Shown one piece after another: positions 8,413 through 17,930 of a stretch of 28,292 nt of DNA (the first letter of the stretch is position 1; the number at the start of each line of letters is the position of its first letter). The notes below the pieces were generated by a model. That model was not told the origin of the DNA, did no database searches, and saw only the letters and a list, made by a program, of their open reading frames with translations. Origin of the DNA: an uncultured Odoribacter sp. (GTDB lineage: Bacteria; Bacteroidota; Bacteroidia; Bacteroidales; Marinifilaceae); assembly GCA_905193145.1 (NCBI GenBank), contig CAJJNP010000022.1:1-28292 (forward strand), written 5' to 3'. A program made the translations under genes and the position numbers.

Positions 8413-8964
8413 ATGGATATGACAATGTGTAATTCAGAGCAAAAAACAGGGGCTTTAGAGACGAGAGATGCCCTTGAAACTATTTTTTCGCGCAAGAGTG
8501 TCAGAAAATTTTTGCCTCAGCCGGTGGAAAAAGAAAAGTTAGAATTGTTGTTAAAGGCAGGTATGGCTGCTCCTAGCGGAAAAGATGTGCGTCCCTGGGA
8601 ATTGATTGTGGTGGATGACCGGGCTGCTTTAGATGGAATGGCAGAGGCATTGCCTTATGCAAAGATGTTGAAAGATGCTACAATGGCTATAGCTGTATGT
8701 GGAGATACGACCAAATCTGCTTATTGGTATGTGGATTGCTCTGCTATGGCTCAGAATATACTGTTGGCTGCAGAGGCTCTTGATTTGGGGGCTGTATGGA
8801 CAGCAGCCTATCCATATCAGGACAGGATGGATGTTGTGAGAAAATATATCGGACTTCCAGAGAACGTAGAAACATTATGTGTTATTCCAATAGGTTATCC
8901 TGCAAAACCTTATACACCGAGGGATAAATGGGATGAGACAAAGGTTCACTATAATAAATGGTGA
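8413..8964 (+). CDS. Nitroreductase-family flavoprotein
   Basis: A 183-residue FMN-dependent oxidoreductase of the nitroreductase superfamily, probably a homodimer using NAD(P)H in the cytoplasm. The FMN phosphate-binding segment SRKSVRKF (residues 26-33) is followed by MAAPSGKDVRPWE (51-63), which is typical of the short bacterial subfamily. The C-terminal half contains AMAQNILLAAEALDLGAVW and the IPIGYPAKP strand that packs on the flavin. The natural electron acceptor cannot be told from sequence. It starts 11 bases after the MBL gene. Its stop codon lies inside or immediately before the start of the sigma-factor gene. Confidence 0.88.
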   Translation: MDMTMCNSEQKTGALETRDALETIFSRKSVRKFLPQPVEKEKLELLLKAGMAAPSGKDVRPWELIVVDDRAALDGMAEALPYAKMLKDATMAIAVCGDTTKSAYWYVDCSAMAQNILLAAEALDLGAVWTAAYPYQDRMDVVRKYIGLPENVETLCVIPIGYPAKPYTPRDKWDETKVHYNKW

Positions 8965-8969
8965 TTTTT

Positions 8970-9512
8970 ATGGAATGCAAAGAGGAACAGATTCTAAATT
9001 TGATAAATCATGGGAATCAAGAAGGTTTAAAATGCCTTTTTGATTCTTATTATAAACCTCTTTGTGTTTTTGCAATGAATTTTCTGGATTCTTTTGAAGA
9101 AGCAGAGGATGTTGTTCAAGATGTCTTTGTGAAATTTTGGGAGCAGTTTAATAGCCGCCATTTTGAAGGCTCTTTCAGAGCTTATTTATTTTCTTCTGTG
9201 CAATATGCATGTGTGCGTGAATTAAAGAAGAAAACAAAATATCGTTTTCAATCATTGGAATGTTTAACAAATCATGCAATTAATACAGAGGAAGATTTTA
9301 CTGTAGAATATCAGAAGTTATATAATGAACTTTCCCGTTTACCGGAGCAGTGCCGCAAGGTGTTTGAGTTAATAGTATTGCATGATATGAAATACAAAGA
9401 TGTGGCTGCAGTTTTAGGGATTTCTGTCAATACTGTGAAAACACATTTTGCACGTGCCTTGAAGCAGTTAAGAGGTTCTCTTGATTCTCTTGTCTTATTA
9501 CTTCTTGTTTGA
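8970..9512 (+). CDS. RNA polymerase ECF sigma factor (FecI-like)
   Basis: A 180-residue extracytoplasmic-function sigma factor. Region 2 is seen as SFEEAEDVVQDVFVKFWEQF, which binds core polymerase and the -10 element. Region 4 is LPEQCRKVFELIVLHDMKYK followed by VAAVLGISVNTVKTHFARAL, a helix-turn-helix for the -35 element. In Bacteroidetes such factors are held by a FecR anti-sigma protein and turn on a neighbouring SusC/SusD operon when the receptor binds its ligand. The fecR part follows 93 bases later, so that scheme applies here. ATG 8970 gives MECKEEQIL; an in-frame ATG at 8958 overlaps the nitroreductase stop (ATGGTGA) and would allow coupling to that gene. Confidence 0.92.
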   Translation: MECKEEQILNLINHGNQEGLKCLFDSYYKPLCVFAMNFLDSFEEAEDVVQDVFVKFWEQFNSRHFEGSFRAYLFSSVQYACVRELKKKTKYRFQSLECLTNHAINTEEDFTVEYQKLYNELSRLPEQCRKVFELIVLHDMKYKDVAAVLGISVNTVKTHFARALKQLRGSLDSLVLLLLV

Positions 9513-9560
9513 TTTTTTACAAAAAAAATAGAATTTCGTTCACCCATTTTTGCTGAATTG

Positions 9561-9568
9561 TACTTTTG
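9561..9568 (+). promoter_or_regulatory. Possible -7 element ahead of fecR
   Basis: TACTTTTG matches TAnnTTTG and lies 37 bases before the ATG at 9606, in the gap between the sigma and fecR genes. No clean TTTG is found 19-21 bases upstream. A separate fecR promoter is therefore only suggested. Confidence 0.35.
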
Positions 9569-9605
9569 GTAATAAAAGAAGGTGCATTTTATAAACGCTT
9601 GTGGT

Positions 9606-12600
9606 ATGAACGAAGAGAAACTTATTGATTATATAATCCGCTATTGTAAGCATGAATTATCTGATAGTGAGTATACTGAATTTAATTTTTGGCTTGAAAA
9701 AGAGGTTAATCGTCGAAAATTTGAGGATTATCTGAAATTATATAAAAATGGGCGTAAAATTGGTTGCTGGAAGGCTGTCGATGAAATGGAAGCGTGGAAT
9801 AGAGTTGTAAGTAAAGTGGTTCGTGTGAGTTCAAAGAAATCTGTTAGAATGAAACATTGGTGGCGGTATGTAGCAGTGATTGTTTCTATTTTAGGAGTTG
9901 GATTGGTGTATATTTATCGATCGGCTTTAGAAACTCATTATGAACAGAACCAAGTGGCTGCTGTTATTGCACCCGGAGAGCGAAAAGCAGTTTTGCATTT
10001 GTCCAATGGAAAAGAAGTTGTGTTGGAGAATGGAGTTGATGGTGAGCTAATAGAAGCGAATGGTGCTAAAATCACTTATACAGGAAATACATCTTTAAGA
10101 TATAAATTTGATAAAGCCGAGTGTCAAGAGGTTGTTTATAATAAAATTGTAGTCCCTCGTGGAGGAGAATATTCCTTAGTATTGGCTGATGGTTCGGAAG
10201 TGTGGTTAAATGCAGAAAGTGAATTGATTTATCCTGTTGTATTTAAAGGAGCAGAGCGTAAAGTTACACTAAAAGGAGAGGCATTTTTTAAAGTGGTAAA
10301 GGATACTGAACATCCTTTTATTGTGCAAAGTGATTATAACCGAATTGAGGTGATCGGAACACAATTTAATGTATCTACTTATAATGAAAAATGTATCAAG
10401 ACAACTTTGCTAGAAGGTGCTGTAAAGGTATCTAATAATCAAGATTCATGCTTCTTACAGCCTGGCGAACAGGCTGTATGTAGTTCTTGCAGTATGGTAG
10501 TGCAGGCTGTTGACGTATCGATTGCCATTGCTTGGTTGCAAGGTGTGTTTGAATTTGAGAATATGAACTTAAAAGAGATTACAGAACAGTTGGGGAGATG
10601 GTATGATGTGAGATTTGTTTTTGTAAATCCGGAATTGGAGGAGATGATTTATACTGGAGCTGCAACTAGATATCGTGATTTAATACCTGAATTTCAGCAG
10701 AAAGTAAAAAGATTGGAAGAAGTAAATACGGATTGGTTTGATATTATTTATCGTACTTCTCTAACACAGAAGCATAATCTGTCAGTATCTGGTGCAAACG
10801 ATAAAGTGAATTATTATTTTTCCGGTTCATTCCAAAATGCACGTGCTACAGTGAGAGGTACGGGTGTAAAGCAGTTTAACGGTTTGATGAAGCTGGGTAT
10901 CAATTTGTATTCCAATTTAAAGTTGGATTTGCAGATGAGAGCAGCAACTGATAATAAAGAATATCTTTATTCTTCTATCTCACCATATTCTTATGCTTTT
11001 AAGACCTCAAGAGCTATCCCCTGTTATAATGAAGATGGAACATTGTCTTATTATAATAGGAGTCAAGGATTTGAAGTTCCTCTAGTGTATAATATAGTCA
11101 ATGAGATGAATAACACAGGGAATAGTATAGATGGAACATCTTTGACTTTTAATGCTAATTTGCTATGGGAAATTATTCCTGATTTGCGATTGACCGGTGC
11201 TATAAGTTATAGCCGTTCACATACAGAGGAAAAAGCATGGTTTAATGAATTGTCATATGTTGCAGCCGGATTGCGTAATTATAACTATGGGTTAGAACTG
11301 CCTGAAAGTGATACTTGGAAATTAGAGCAATGTAAATTACCATACGGAGGAGGTCTGAGAAATAAGGATACACGCAACACGTCTTATACTGTACGTGCTC
11401 AAGTTGATTATCGATTGAATTTTTCAACTATGCACGAATTGACTTTTGTTTTGGGTACAGAGGCTCGCTCTTCTAAATACGAGGGATTGAATACAATTCA
11501 ATATGGTTATTTGCCAGAGCGTGGGGAAAAATTTGTTGAGATAGATCCAATACAATGGCCTAAATATAATGAGATGGTGAAAAGAGAACCTAATGTTGTA
11601 ACTAATTCTTTGACAAATGTTGCTTCTTGGTACGGAACATTTACTTATGCTTACGGAGGGCGTTACATTGCTAATTTTAATATACGTGCAGATGGTTCAA
11701 ATAGTTTTGGCCAAGATAAGAGTAATCGCTTTTTACCTGTTTGGTCGGCATCTCTTAGATGGAATGTACAAGAGGAGTCGTTCTTGAAAAATGTAATGTG
11801 GTTGAATTTGTTTGCTATAAGGGGTTCTTATGGTATCCAAGGTAATGTATCTCCGGATCAAATACCTAATCTGTTGGTTCGATTAGGCAGTTTAGATGCC
11901 ACTTCAAAGCAATATATTTCTAAATTATCTAAACTTCCCAATCCAACATTGAGATGGGAAAAAACAGAATCGTATAATATTGGAGTGGATTTTGCATTTT
12001 TGAGTAATCGAATTTCAGGTAGCGTGGAAGTATATCGTAAAAAAGGATCTAATCAAATTATTTCAAAAGAGGTTACTAGTACCACCGGTAGTACTAGTAT
12101 GACTTTGAATGCAGGAAATTTAGAAAATAAGGGATATGAACTGGTTTTGAATTTAATTCCTGTCAGATCAAAGAATTTTACTTGGGCATTAAATGTGAAT
12201 GGTGCCAGAAATATAAATAAGGTGACAAAATCAGGAATTACAACAGAGTATGGTTATCGAGACTTTTTGAGAGGTTCTGCAATTATTCCCGGTAAATCGT
12301 TGAATTCTTTCTATTCTTATAAATATGATAAATTGGATAAATCTGGTTTGCCGACATTTAAAGATACAGAGGAGACAGATGGAATTACAAAAGAAGAGAT
12401 GTTTGCAAAAGTGTTTGAGTATTCAGGAAAGCGTATTCCAGATATCACAGGAGGTTTGGGAACAAGTTTGTCTTATAAAAAATTGACTATTGGTTTTTTC
12501 TTTTCTTATAGTCTAGGCAGTAAAATTCGTTTGAATGATTTATATGATGATAGTGGACAGAAACTTCCGCAGCCTCAGCAAAATATGCATAAAGATTTTG

Positions 12601-12983
12601 TGAATCGTTGGAGAAAGCCTGGGGATGAAAATCACACTAATATTCCTGCTCTATCTGTAGAACCATTAGATATGTTTGGATGGAATTCTGATAGGACTAT
12701 TGAGATTGCGGATAATGCTTGGGAAATGTACAATAAAAGTGATTTAAGAGTTGTATCGGGTAATTATTTACGCTTGAAAAATTTGTATGTACGTTATGCA
12801 TTAAGTGAAAAACTTTGTCATAAGATACATGCTAAGAGTATTAATTTCCGCTTTGAGGCAACTAACCTCTGGCTGTTGGCAGATAAGAAGTTAAATGGTC
12901 AAGATCCGGAACAGATTACATTAGGAGGAGCGACAACTCCACCGACATCTTCTTATACTTTGGGCTTAGATATAACATTTTAA
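9606..12983 (+). CDS. FecR anti-sigma factor fused in frame to SusC barrel
   Basis: One open frame of 1125 residues joins two proteins that are normally separate. Residues 1-350 are a FecR-type anti-sigma factor: a helical cytoplasmic N-terminus, one membrane helix (about 85-104) and the periplasmic FecR domain with VPRGGEYSLVLADGSEVWLN. The FecR C-terminal repeat breaks off after NPELEEMIYTGA. From about residue 353 (RYRDLIPEFQQKVKRLEEV, then WFDIIYRTSLTQKHNLSVSG) it is the beta-barrel of a SusC/RagA TonB-dependent receptor, ending in the terminal aromatic LGLDITF. Signal peptide, carboxypeptidase-like domain, TonB box and plug are absent. A chimera with an inner-membrane anchor should not work as an outer-membrane importer. 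A deletion of the fecR end, the intergenic promoter and the susC start, or a misassembly, explains it. ATG 9606 preferred over GTG 9582. Confidence 0.85.
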   Translation: MNEEKLIDYIIRYCKHELSDSEYTEFNFWLEKEVNRRKFEDYLKLYKNGRKIGCWKAVDEMEAWNRVVSKVVRVSSKKSVRMKHWWRYVAVIVSILGVGLVYIYRSALETHYEQNQVAAVIAPGERKAVLHLSNGKEVVLENGVDGELIEANGAKITYTGNTSLRYKFDKAECQEVVYNKIVVPRGGEYSLVLADGSEVWLNAESELIYPVVFKGAERKVTLKGEAFFKVVKDTEHPFIVQSDYNRIEVIGTQFNVSTYNEKCIKTTLLEGAVKVSNNQDSCFLQPGEQAVCSSCSMVVQAVDVSIAIAWLQGVFEFENMNLKEITEQLGRWYDVRFVFVNPELEEMIYTGAATRYRDLIPEFQQKVKRLEEVNTDWFDIIYRTSLTQKHNLSVSGANDKVNYYFSGSFQNARATVRGTGVKQFNGLMKLGINLYSNLKLDLQMRAATDNKEYLYSSISPYSYAFKTSRAIPCYNEDGTLSYYNRSQGFEVPLVYNIVNEMNNTGNSIDGTSLTFNANLLWEIIPDLRLTGAISYSRSHTEEKAWFNELSYVAAGLRNYNYGLELPESDTWKLEQCKLPYGGGLRNKDTRNTSYTVRAQVDYRLNFSTMHELTFVLGTEARSSKYEGLNTIQYGYLPERGEKFVEIDPIQWPKYNEMVKREPNVVTNSLTNVASWYGTFTYAYGGRYIANFNIRADGSNSFGQDKSNRFLPVWSASLRWNVQEESFLKNVMWLNLFAIRGSYGIQGNVSPDQIPNLLVRLGSLDATSKQYISKLSKLPNPTLRWEKTESYNIGVDFAFLSNRISGSVEVYRKKGSNQIISKEVTSTTGSTSMTLNAGNLENKGYELVLNLIPVRSKNFTWALNVNGARNINKVTKSGITTEYGYRDFLRGSAIIPGKSLNSFYSYKYDKLDKSGLPTFKDTEETDGITKEEMFAKVFEYSGKRIPDITGGLGTSLSYKKLTIGFFFSYSLGSKIRLNDLYDDSGQKLPQPQQNMHKDFVNRWRKPGDENHTNIPALSVEPLDMFGWNSDRTIEIADNAWEMYNKSDLRVVSGNYLRLKNLYVRYALSEKLCHKIHAKSINFRFEATNLWLLADKKLNGQDPEQITLGGATTPPTSSYTLGLDITF
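10645..10680 (+). other. Junction between FecR and SusC sequence
   Basis: The protein changes here from FecR-type (NPELEEMIYTGA) to SusC mid-receptor type (RYRDLIPEFQQK) without a stop or frame change. The exact base cannot be placed without relatives. I see no insertion sequence or long repeat at the joint. Confidence 0.6.
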
Positions 12984-12995
12984 AATTAGAAGATT

Positions 12996-14420
12996 ATGAA
13001 AAGATTTATTATATTAATACTATCATCGGTGGTGCTTGGGGCATGTTCTAATTTTCTGGAAGAAACTTCACAGGATTTAATTGTACCCAAATCAGTGAAA
13101 GATTATCAGGAGTTTTTATTTGGTGAAGGATATTTAAGAGATGAAACTTCTATTCATACCTGGTTAGATGTGATGACAGATGATGTAAAGGAAAATATAT
13201 CAGGATGGTCGTTTGGAGGTGATACTCGTACCAATGCTTTTGGATATTATACTTGGCAAAAATCTCCGGAGGAAACAATATCTGGAGGTTTGAATAATGA
13301 TAATGCATGGGCAACTTATTATCATTCAATACTTATTTGTAATGTTGTGTTGGATGCTAGTGGAGATATTGTAGGTAGTGAAAAAGAAATTGGTGTGTTG
13401 AAAGCAGAATGCCATGCTTTGAGAGCTTGGTCGTATTTTATGTTAGTTAATCTGTATGGAGAACCATATGAGAAAAAAAGTGCTTTGAATTCTTTAGGAG
13501 TACCTTTGAATGAGGTAGTTGGTATGGAGGATCGGCATTTTACGCGAGAATCAGTTGCTGTTATTTATGAACAGATAGAGAATGATTTAACAAAAGCTAT
13601 TGAGTATTTTACTACTTATGATTCTGGTAAATCTATATTTCGTTGGAATCTTCCTGCAACTTATTTATTGGCTTCGCGAGTGAGTCTTTATAAAAAAGAT
13701 TATGACAAAGTAATAGAATACGCCAATAAAGTAATTATGACTAATCCCCAGTTGTATGATTTGTCGACAATGAGTAGCGATGATTATTTCATCAACAGCA
13801 AAAATCCAGAAGTGTTGTTTACTTATGGGAATTATTTGATTTCTTATTATGCAAATCTTGCCAAGTGTAATTTCCCTGCTTCTAATGATTTAATTGCTTC
13901 TTTAGGAAGTAATGATTATAGGATGACTGCATTTTTGAAAAAAAGAAGTTCATATTATACAGCAAATAAAAGTAATGAATCTGGCTTAACAGGAGTATAT
14001 GGCTTTGCTTTGCGTACAGCAGAAGCTTATTTGAATCGAGCAGAAGCTTATGCAGAAATAGGAGAAACAGATAAAGCTATGGCTGATTTGAAGTCGCTTC
14101 GAATTAATCGCTTGAAAGTATATAAAGATTTAGTAGCTGCATCTAAAGAAGAGGCTATTGATAATGTTAGAGCTGAGCGTCGTCGTGAATTGTGTTTTGA
14201 ATATCACAGATGGTTTGATTTAAGACGTTGGGGACGTCCACGTATAGAACATACATTTACTCGTGATATAAAAAAGCCGGAAACTGTTGAAAGATATGTT
14301 TTAGAAGAAAATGATAAGGCATATACTTTACCTTTGCCGAGATCTGTTGTAGAGTCTGATCCTTCGATTGAGGATATTATTCGTCCAGACAGAATAAATC
14401 TGAATGCAACAAATGAATAA
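12996..14420 (+). CDS. SusD/RagB-family substrate-binding lipoprotein
   Basis: A 474-residue outer-membrane surface lipoprotein that normally lids the SusC channel and captures substrate for import. It has a lipoprotein signal with lipobox LGAC (Cys17). The family's TPR-like helices follow (AECHALRAWSYFMLVNLYGEPY, then FRWNLPATYLLASRVSLYKKDYDKVIEYANKVI). The conserved C-terminal block has RTAEAYLNRAEAYAE, ERRRELCFEYHRWFDLRRWG and YTLPLPRSVVESDPSI. It begins 12 bases after the receptor gene, as in nearly all susCD pairs. The gene itself is intact, but its partner lacks the plug half, so it may be an orphan lid. The attached protease gene suggests a peptide or protein ligand, as in RagAB, rather than a glycan. 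Confidence 0.93.
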   Translation: MKRFIILILSSVVLGACSNFLEETSQDLIVPKSVKDYQEFLFGEGYLRDETSIHTWLDVMTDDVKENISGWSFGGDTRTNAFGYYTWQKSPEETISGGLNNDNAWATYYHSILICNVVLDASGDIVGSEKEIGVLKAECHALRAWSYFMLVNLYGEPYEKKSALNSLGVPLNEVVGMEDRHFTRESVAVIYEQIENDLTKAIEYFTTYDSGKSIFRWNLPATYLLASRVSLYKKDYDKVIEYANKVIMTNPQLYDLSTMSSDDYFINSKNPEVLFTYGNYLISYYANLAKCNFPASNDLIASLGSNDYRMTAFLKKRSSYYTANKSNESGLTGVYGFALRTAEAYLNRAEAYAEIGETDKAMADLKSLRINRLKVYKDLVAASKEEAIDNVRAERRRELCFEYHRWFDLRRWGRPRIEHTFTRDIKKPETVERYVLEENDKAYTLPLPRSVVESDPSIEDIIRPDRINLNATNE

Positions 14421-14446
14421 TAAAATATCATCAAATTATATATATT

Positions 14447-15337
14447 ATGAAAAGTCAATGGATATTATATGTTTTAATGGGATTTATGTTTTCTTCTTGT
14501 TATAAAGATGAAGATATTGATGGTAAAATTCCAGAACCTAAATATAAGGTTGAAGATAGTGACGATCCAGTGGATCATTATATTTATGAGTTTAATCAAC
14601 AGTATGGCAATTATATTTTATATGAGTATCAGGAAGTGGATTATAAATGGAATATGAATACGTTGTTGGACGTTACTTTGGTGAAACAGAAAGAACGGCC
14701 AATATTAAATGAGGGAATTCAATATATGAAACAAGTATTATTTGATGATTATAGTGATGAATTTAAGAAGAAATATTTTCCTTTTAAGATTTTGATTGCA
14801 GATTCCGTACAAGTTGCTAAAAGTGGATCCGTGAGTAAAGACGAGTCGGCTGAGGGTGGTTTGAGTTTTTTGGCAGTAGGAAAAATTCGTTCAGGGATAA
14901 GTACAATTGCAAGTGACAGCCTCTTGAAATTAAAAGGAGAGGTACAAGCTACTTTGTGGGCACGTTTTCTTTATAATAATGAAATGTTGCAATTGCCGGA
15001 AGCATTTTGGAGTATCAGTGATGAATATTATGGGGTTAATTTAAAAACGATTGATGGTAATTCAAGTTTAAAGCCGGATGAAATAAATGCAAAAAAATAT
15101 GGTTTTTGGGACCGAAATAGAGCTGCAGATAGCGGTGTAAGTTATTGTATGGCTCCAGATAAAACTTTAGATATATATCAATTTATACAAATGATAGTGA
15201 CCCATACGGCTGATGAAATGAAGGAATTAATGGAGGGGCATGATAAATTGAAAGATAAGTATTATTTATTAATAAACCAGGTGAGGGATGTTTATGGAGT
15301 GGATATTCAAGCAATAGGTAATTCTAAATCACATTAA
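14447..15337 (+). CDS. Lipoprotein resembling Mx1-type zinc peptidase, lacking HExxH
   Basis: A 296-residue lipoprotein with signal MKSQWILYVLMGFMFSSC (lipobox FSSC, Cys18). The segments DHYIYEFNQQYG, VDYKWNMNTLLDVTLVKQKE and FKKKYFPFKILIADSV resemble, from memory, the SusCD-associated lipoproteins called putative zinc-binding metallopeptidases (Peptidase_Mx1). In those proteins an HExxH helix follows the central strand. Here the equivalent place reads LWARFLYNNEM (residues 170-180), with no His-Glu-x-x-His anywhere. If the family call is right, this is a catalytically dead, substrate-binding relative. It lies 26 bases after susD and 10 before the metalloprotease. It probably sits on the outer surface with SusD. 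The family call is moderate, the lipoprotein call strong. Confidence 0.7.
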   Translation: MKSQWILYVLMGFMFSSCYKDEDIDGKIPEPKYKVEDSDDPVDHYIYEFNQQYGNYILYEYQEVDYKWNMNTLLDVTLVKQKERPILNEGIQYMKQVLFDDYSDEFKKKYFPFKILIADSVQVAKSGSVSKDESAEGGLSFLAVGKIRSGISTIASDSLLKLKGEVQATLWARFLYNNEMLQLPEAFWSISDEYYGVNLKTIDGNSSLKPDEINAKKYGFWDRNRAADSGVSYCMAPDKTLDIYQFIQMIVTHTADEMKELMEGHDKLKDKYYLLINQVRDVYGVDIQAIGNSKSH

Positions 15338-15347
15338 ATACTAAAGT

Positions 15348-15743
15348 ATGAAAAACAAATTTTTATTTATTACTGCATTGATATTGGTAGTGTGTATGTC
15401 AGTGCAGGCAAACGATGTAAAGCGGAAGAAAAATAAAAAGCAGCAAACTTCTTCTACAGCTTTAAGTGCCATGATGTCAAAAGATAAGAGCGATGGAAAG
15501 AATGAATATGGTAAGTTTATAACAAAAGAGGCAAAGACTAAAAAAGGTCTGATTACATTGCATATGGTGAAAAGTACATTATATATGGAAATTCCATTGG
15601 ATTTGATGGGAAAGCAAATGTTGCTTGCTGGGCGTGTGGCTGAAATCAGCGATAATCAAGATGTGATTGCAGGTCAGATGCCGCAAGATCCTATGTTGGT
15701 AGAATGGAGTATAAATGCAGACTGTGAGTCAGGCTATTTGTGA
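15348..15743 (+). pseudogene. Zinc metalloprotease, N-terminal part before frameshift
   Basis: This frame gives 131 residues. It has a cleavable signal peptide (FLFITALILVVCMSVQA, cleavage probably after VQA), a basic linker (KRKKNKKQQ) and the start of the DUF5117-type domain: KGLITLHMVKSTLYMEIPLD, then MGKQMLLAGRVAEISDNQD. Sequence agreement with the family runs to PQDPMLVEWSIN at about 15713, then the frame drifts to a stop at 15741-15743. The natural continuation is in the frame one base later. One extra base, or the loss of two, near 15705-15720 therefore broke the gene. No slippery heptamer is seen, so a programmed shift is unlikely. A sequencing error is possible. Confidence 0.8.
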
Positions 15744-17892
15744 TGGTGATGAGTCAATAGCATCATCTTTAGAAAGAAATAATCTGACTCCTGTATTTAA
15801 AGCATTTCCTGTCAAGGCTTATAATAAGGATTCAAGTGCAGTGTTGATTGATGCAACAAAACTATTTTGTGCAGATGAAAAACCTGCTTCTCCGTTTATT
15901 CCATCTTCTCCTTTTGATGCTTTGTTTGGAATGAAAAGAATGAAAGGTGTCTTTAAGTCTGATTTATCATCTGTTGTTGATTTTAAAGCATTTCCACAAA
16001 ATATATCGGTAAAGAGTCGAATGGTGTACACCGTTAGTGGAATGCCATTTACGGCGATTGTTAATATTTCAATGATTCAATTACCAGAGGAACCCATGCG
16101 TCCTCGTATTTTGGATCCTAGAATGGGGTATTTTTCTGATAGAAAGACCGTTTATTCAACAGAGAAAGACGGTAGTGAACGTATTGCATATGTCAATCGC
16201 TGGAGATTGGAACCTAAGCCGGAAGATTTAGAGCGTTATAAGAATGGAGAATTAGTTGTTCCCGCAAAACAAATAGTATTTTATGTAGATGACGCTCTAC
16301 CTGAAAAATGGAAAAAATATATTAAGTTGGGTATTGAGGATTGGCAGCCTGCATTTGAAGCCATTGGCTTTAAAGATGCAATTATTGCCAAGGATTATCC
16401 TAAAAATGATCCGAATTTTGATCCAGATGATATTCGCTATTCTTGTTTTCGTTATGCAACTACAACTGTTGCTAATGCCATGGGTCCATCTTGGACAGAT
16501 CCTCGTTCTGGAGAAATTATTCAGGGTTCTGTTTACATGTATCATGATGTGTTGAAATTATTGCATAATTGGAAGTTTGTCCAAACGGCACAAGTGGATC
16601 CTAAAGCTCGTGCTGCTGTATTTGACGAAGCAACGATGGGCGCAAGCTTACGTTATGTCGCTTCTCACGAAATTGGTCACACATTAGGATTGATGCATAA
16701 TATGGGAGCTTCGTATTCCATTCCTGTAGATTCTTTGCGTTCACCTAGTTTTACTGCAAAATATGGAACAACAACCTCCATTATGGATTATGCCCGTAAT
16801 AATTATGTTGCTCAGCCGGAAGACAGGAATGTCAGTTTAATTCCTCCTCTATTGGGTGTTTATGATATCTTCATGATTAAATTAGGTTATGCTCCTATTT
16901 ATGATGCAGCAACTCCTGCTGATGAATATGAAACTTTGAATCGATGGATTTTAGAAAAAGTTGATGATCCGATGTATACTTATGGTGCACAACAAGTATT
17001 AGGTGTTATTGATCCAGCTTCGCAATCAGAAGCATTAGGCGATGATGCTGTGAAAGCAAGTCGTTATGGGATTAAAAACTTAAAGTATATTATGGAGCAT
17101 CTTATAGAGTGGAGTGCAGAAGTAAACAGACCGTATACTCAAACAAAAGAATTATACAAAGAATTAATTACACAATATCGGCGTTATATGGGACATTGTA
17201 TGGCTTATATCGGTGGGTTATATTTGAAAAATCCTGTGGCAGGAGATGGGCAAAAAGGCTTTGTTCCTGTTGCTAGAGAAAAACAAAAAGAAGTGGTAAA
17301 TTTTTTCTTTAATGAATTTAAGGAACAGCCTAAATGGTTAGCTAAAAAAGAAATATTGATGTTATGGGATTCTGGTAATGATGTTATTGCAAGTTTACAA
17401 GCAGCTTTATTAAGAAACTTATTAAATGGTAATACTCTAGGTAAAGTTGGGGTTAATGCAAAGTATGCAGATCATGCATATACTCAAAAAGAATATTTGA
17501 ATGATTTGTATAAGGGAGTATGGCATAAAACAGAGCAAAGTAAAGCATTGGATAGTTATGAACGGAATTTGCAATATGTGTATGTACAATGTTTGCTAAA
17601 AGAAATGGATTTGACTGATGGTGCCAGTAAAAAATCTAAGAATTTGTCTTTTGATATATTTGAAGAAGAAATGTTGCCATGTATGAGGTACGAGTGTTGT
17701 TATCACATTTCTCGGGAAATGTCAGGAGATACCAAAGAGTCGGATTTAAAAATTAATGCAAAATCGTTATATTTTATGCAATTAGTTAGAATTAAAGATT
17801 TATTGAAGGTGAAGAAAAATTCTGTAACTTCAACGGAAGATCGAGCGCATTATGATTATTTATATTATGAGTTAAATAAGGTATTGAAATAA
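15715..17892 (+). pseudogene. Zinc metalloprotease, catalytic part after frameshift
   Basis: This 725-residue frame continues the broken protease from the preceding fragment (TVSQAICDGDESIASSLERN onward). It holds the catalytic domain. The metzincin motif HEIGHTLGLMH (residues 318-328 of this frame, bases 16666-16698) is complete, with a Met-turn in SIMDYAR. The layout matches the large secreted zinc-dependent metalloproteases of Bacteroidetes (DUF5117/DUF5118 type), of about 850 residues when whole. ATG 15715 is just a Met codon inside the gene; translated from there the product would lack its signal peptide and stay inside the cell. The protein would degrade extracellular or periplasmic proteins for the neighbouring SusCD system. 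It ends at a strong terminator. Confidence 0.85.
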
Positions 17893-17895
17893 ACG

Positions 17896-17928
17896 AAAAA
17901 AATAACTGGCTTAGCCAGTTATTTTTTT
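17896..17928 (+). terminator. Rho-independent terminator of the SusCD-protease unit
   Basis: AATAACTGGC (17901-17910) pairs perfectly with GCCAGTTATT (17914-17923) around a TTA loop. A-run and T-run flanks extend the stem, so it may work in both directions. It ends the plus-strand metalloprotease unit and also stands 3' of the minus-strand tRNA genes. Confidence 0.88.
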
Positions 17929-17930
17929 TG

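Noticed and set aside
15700..15745. Programmed ribosomal frameshift in the metalloprotease
   Set aside because: No slippery heptamer or downstream stimulator is visible, and the family is normally encoded in one frame.
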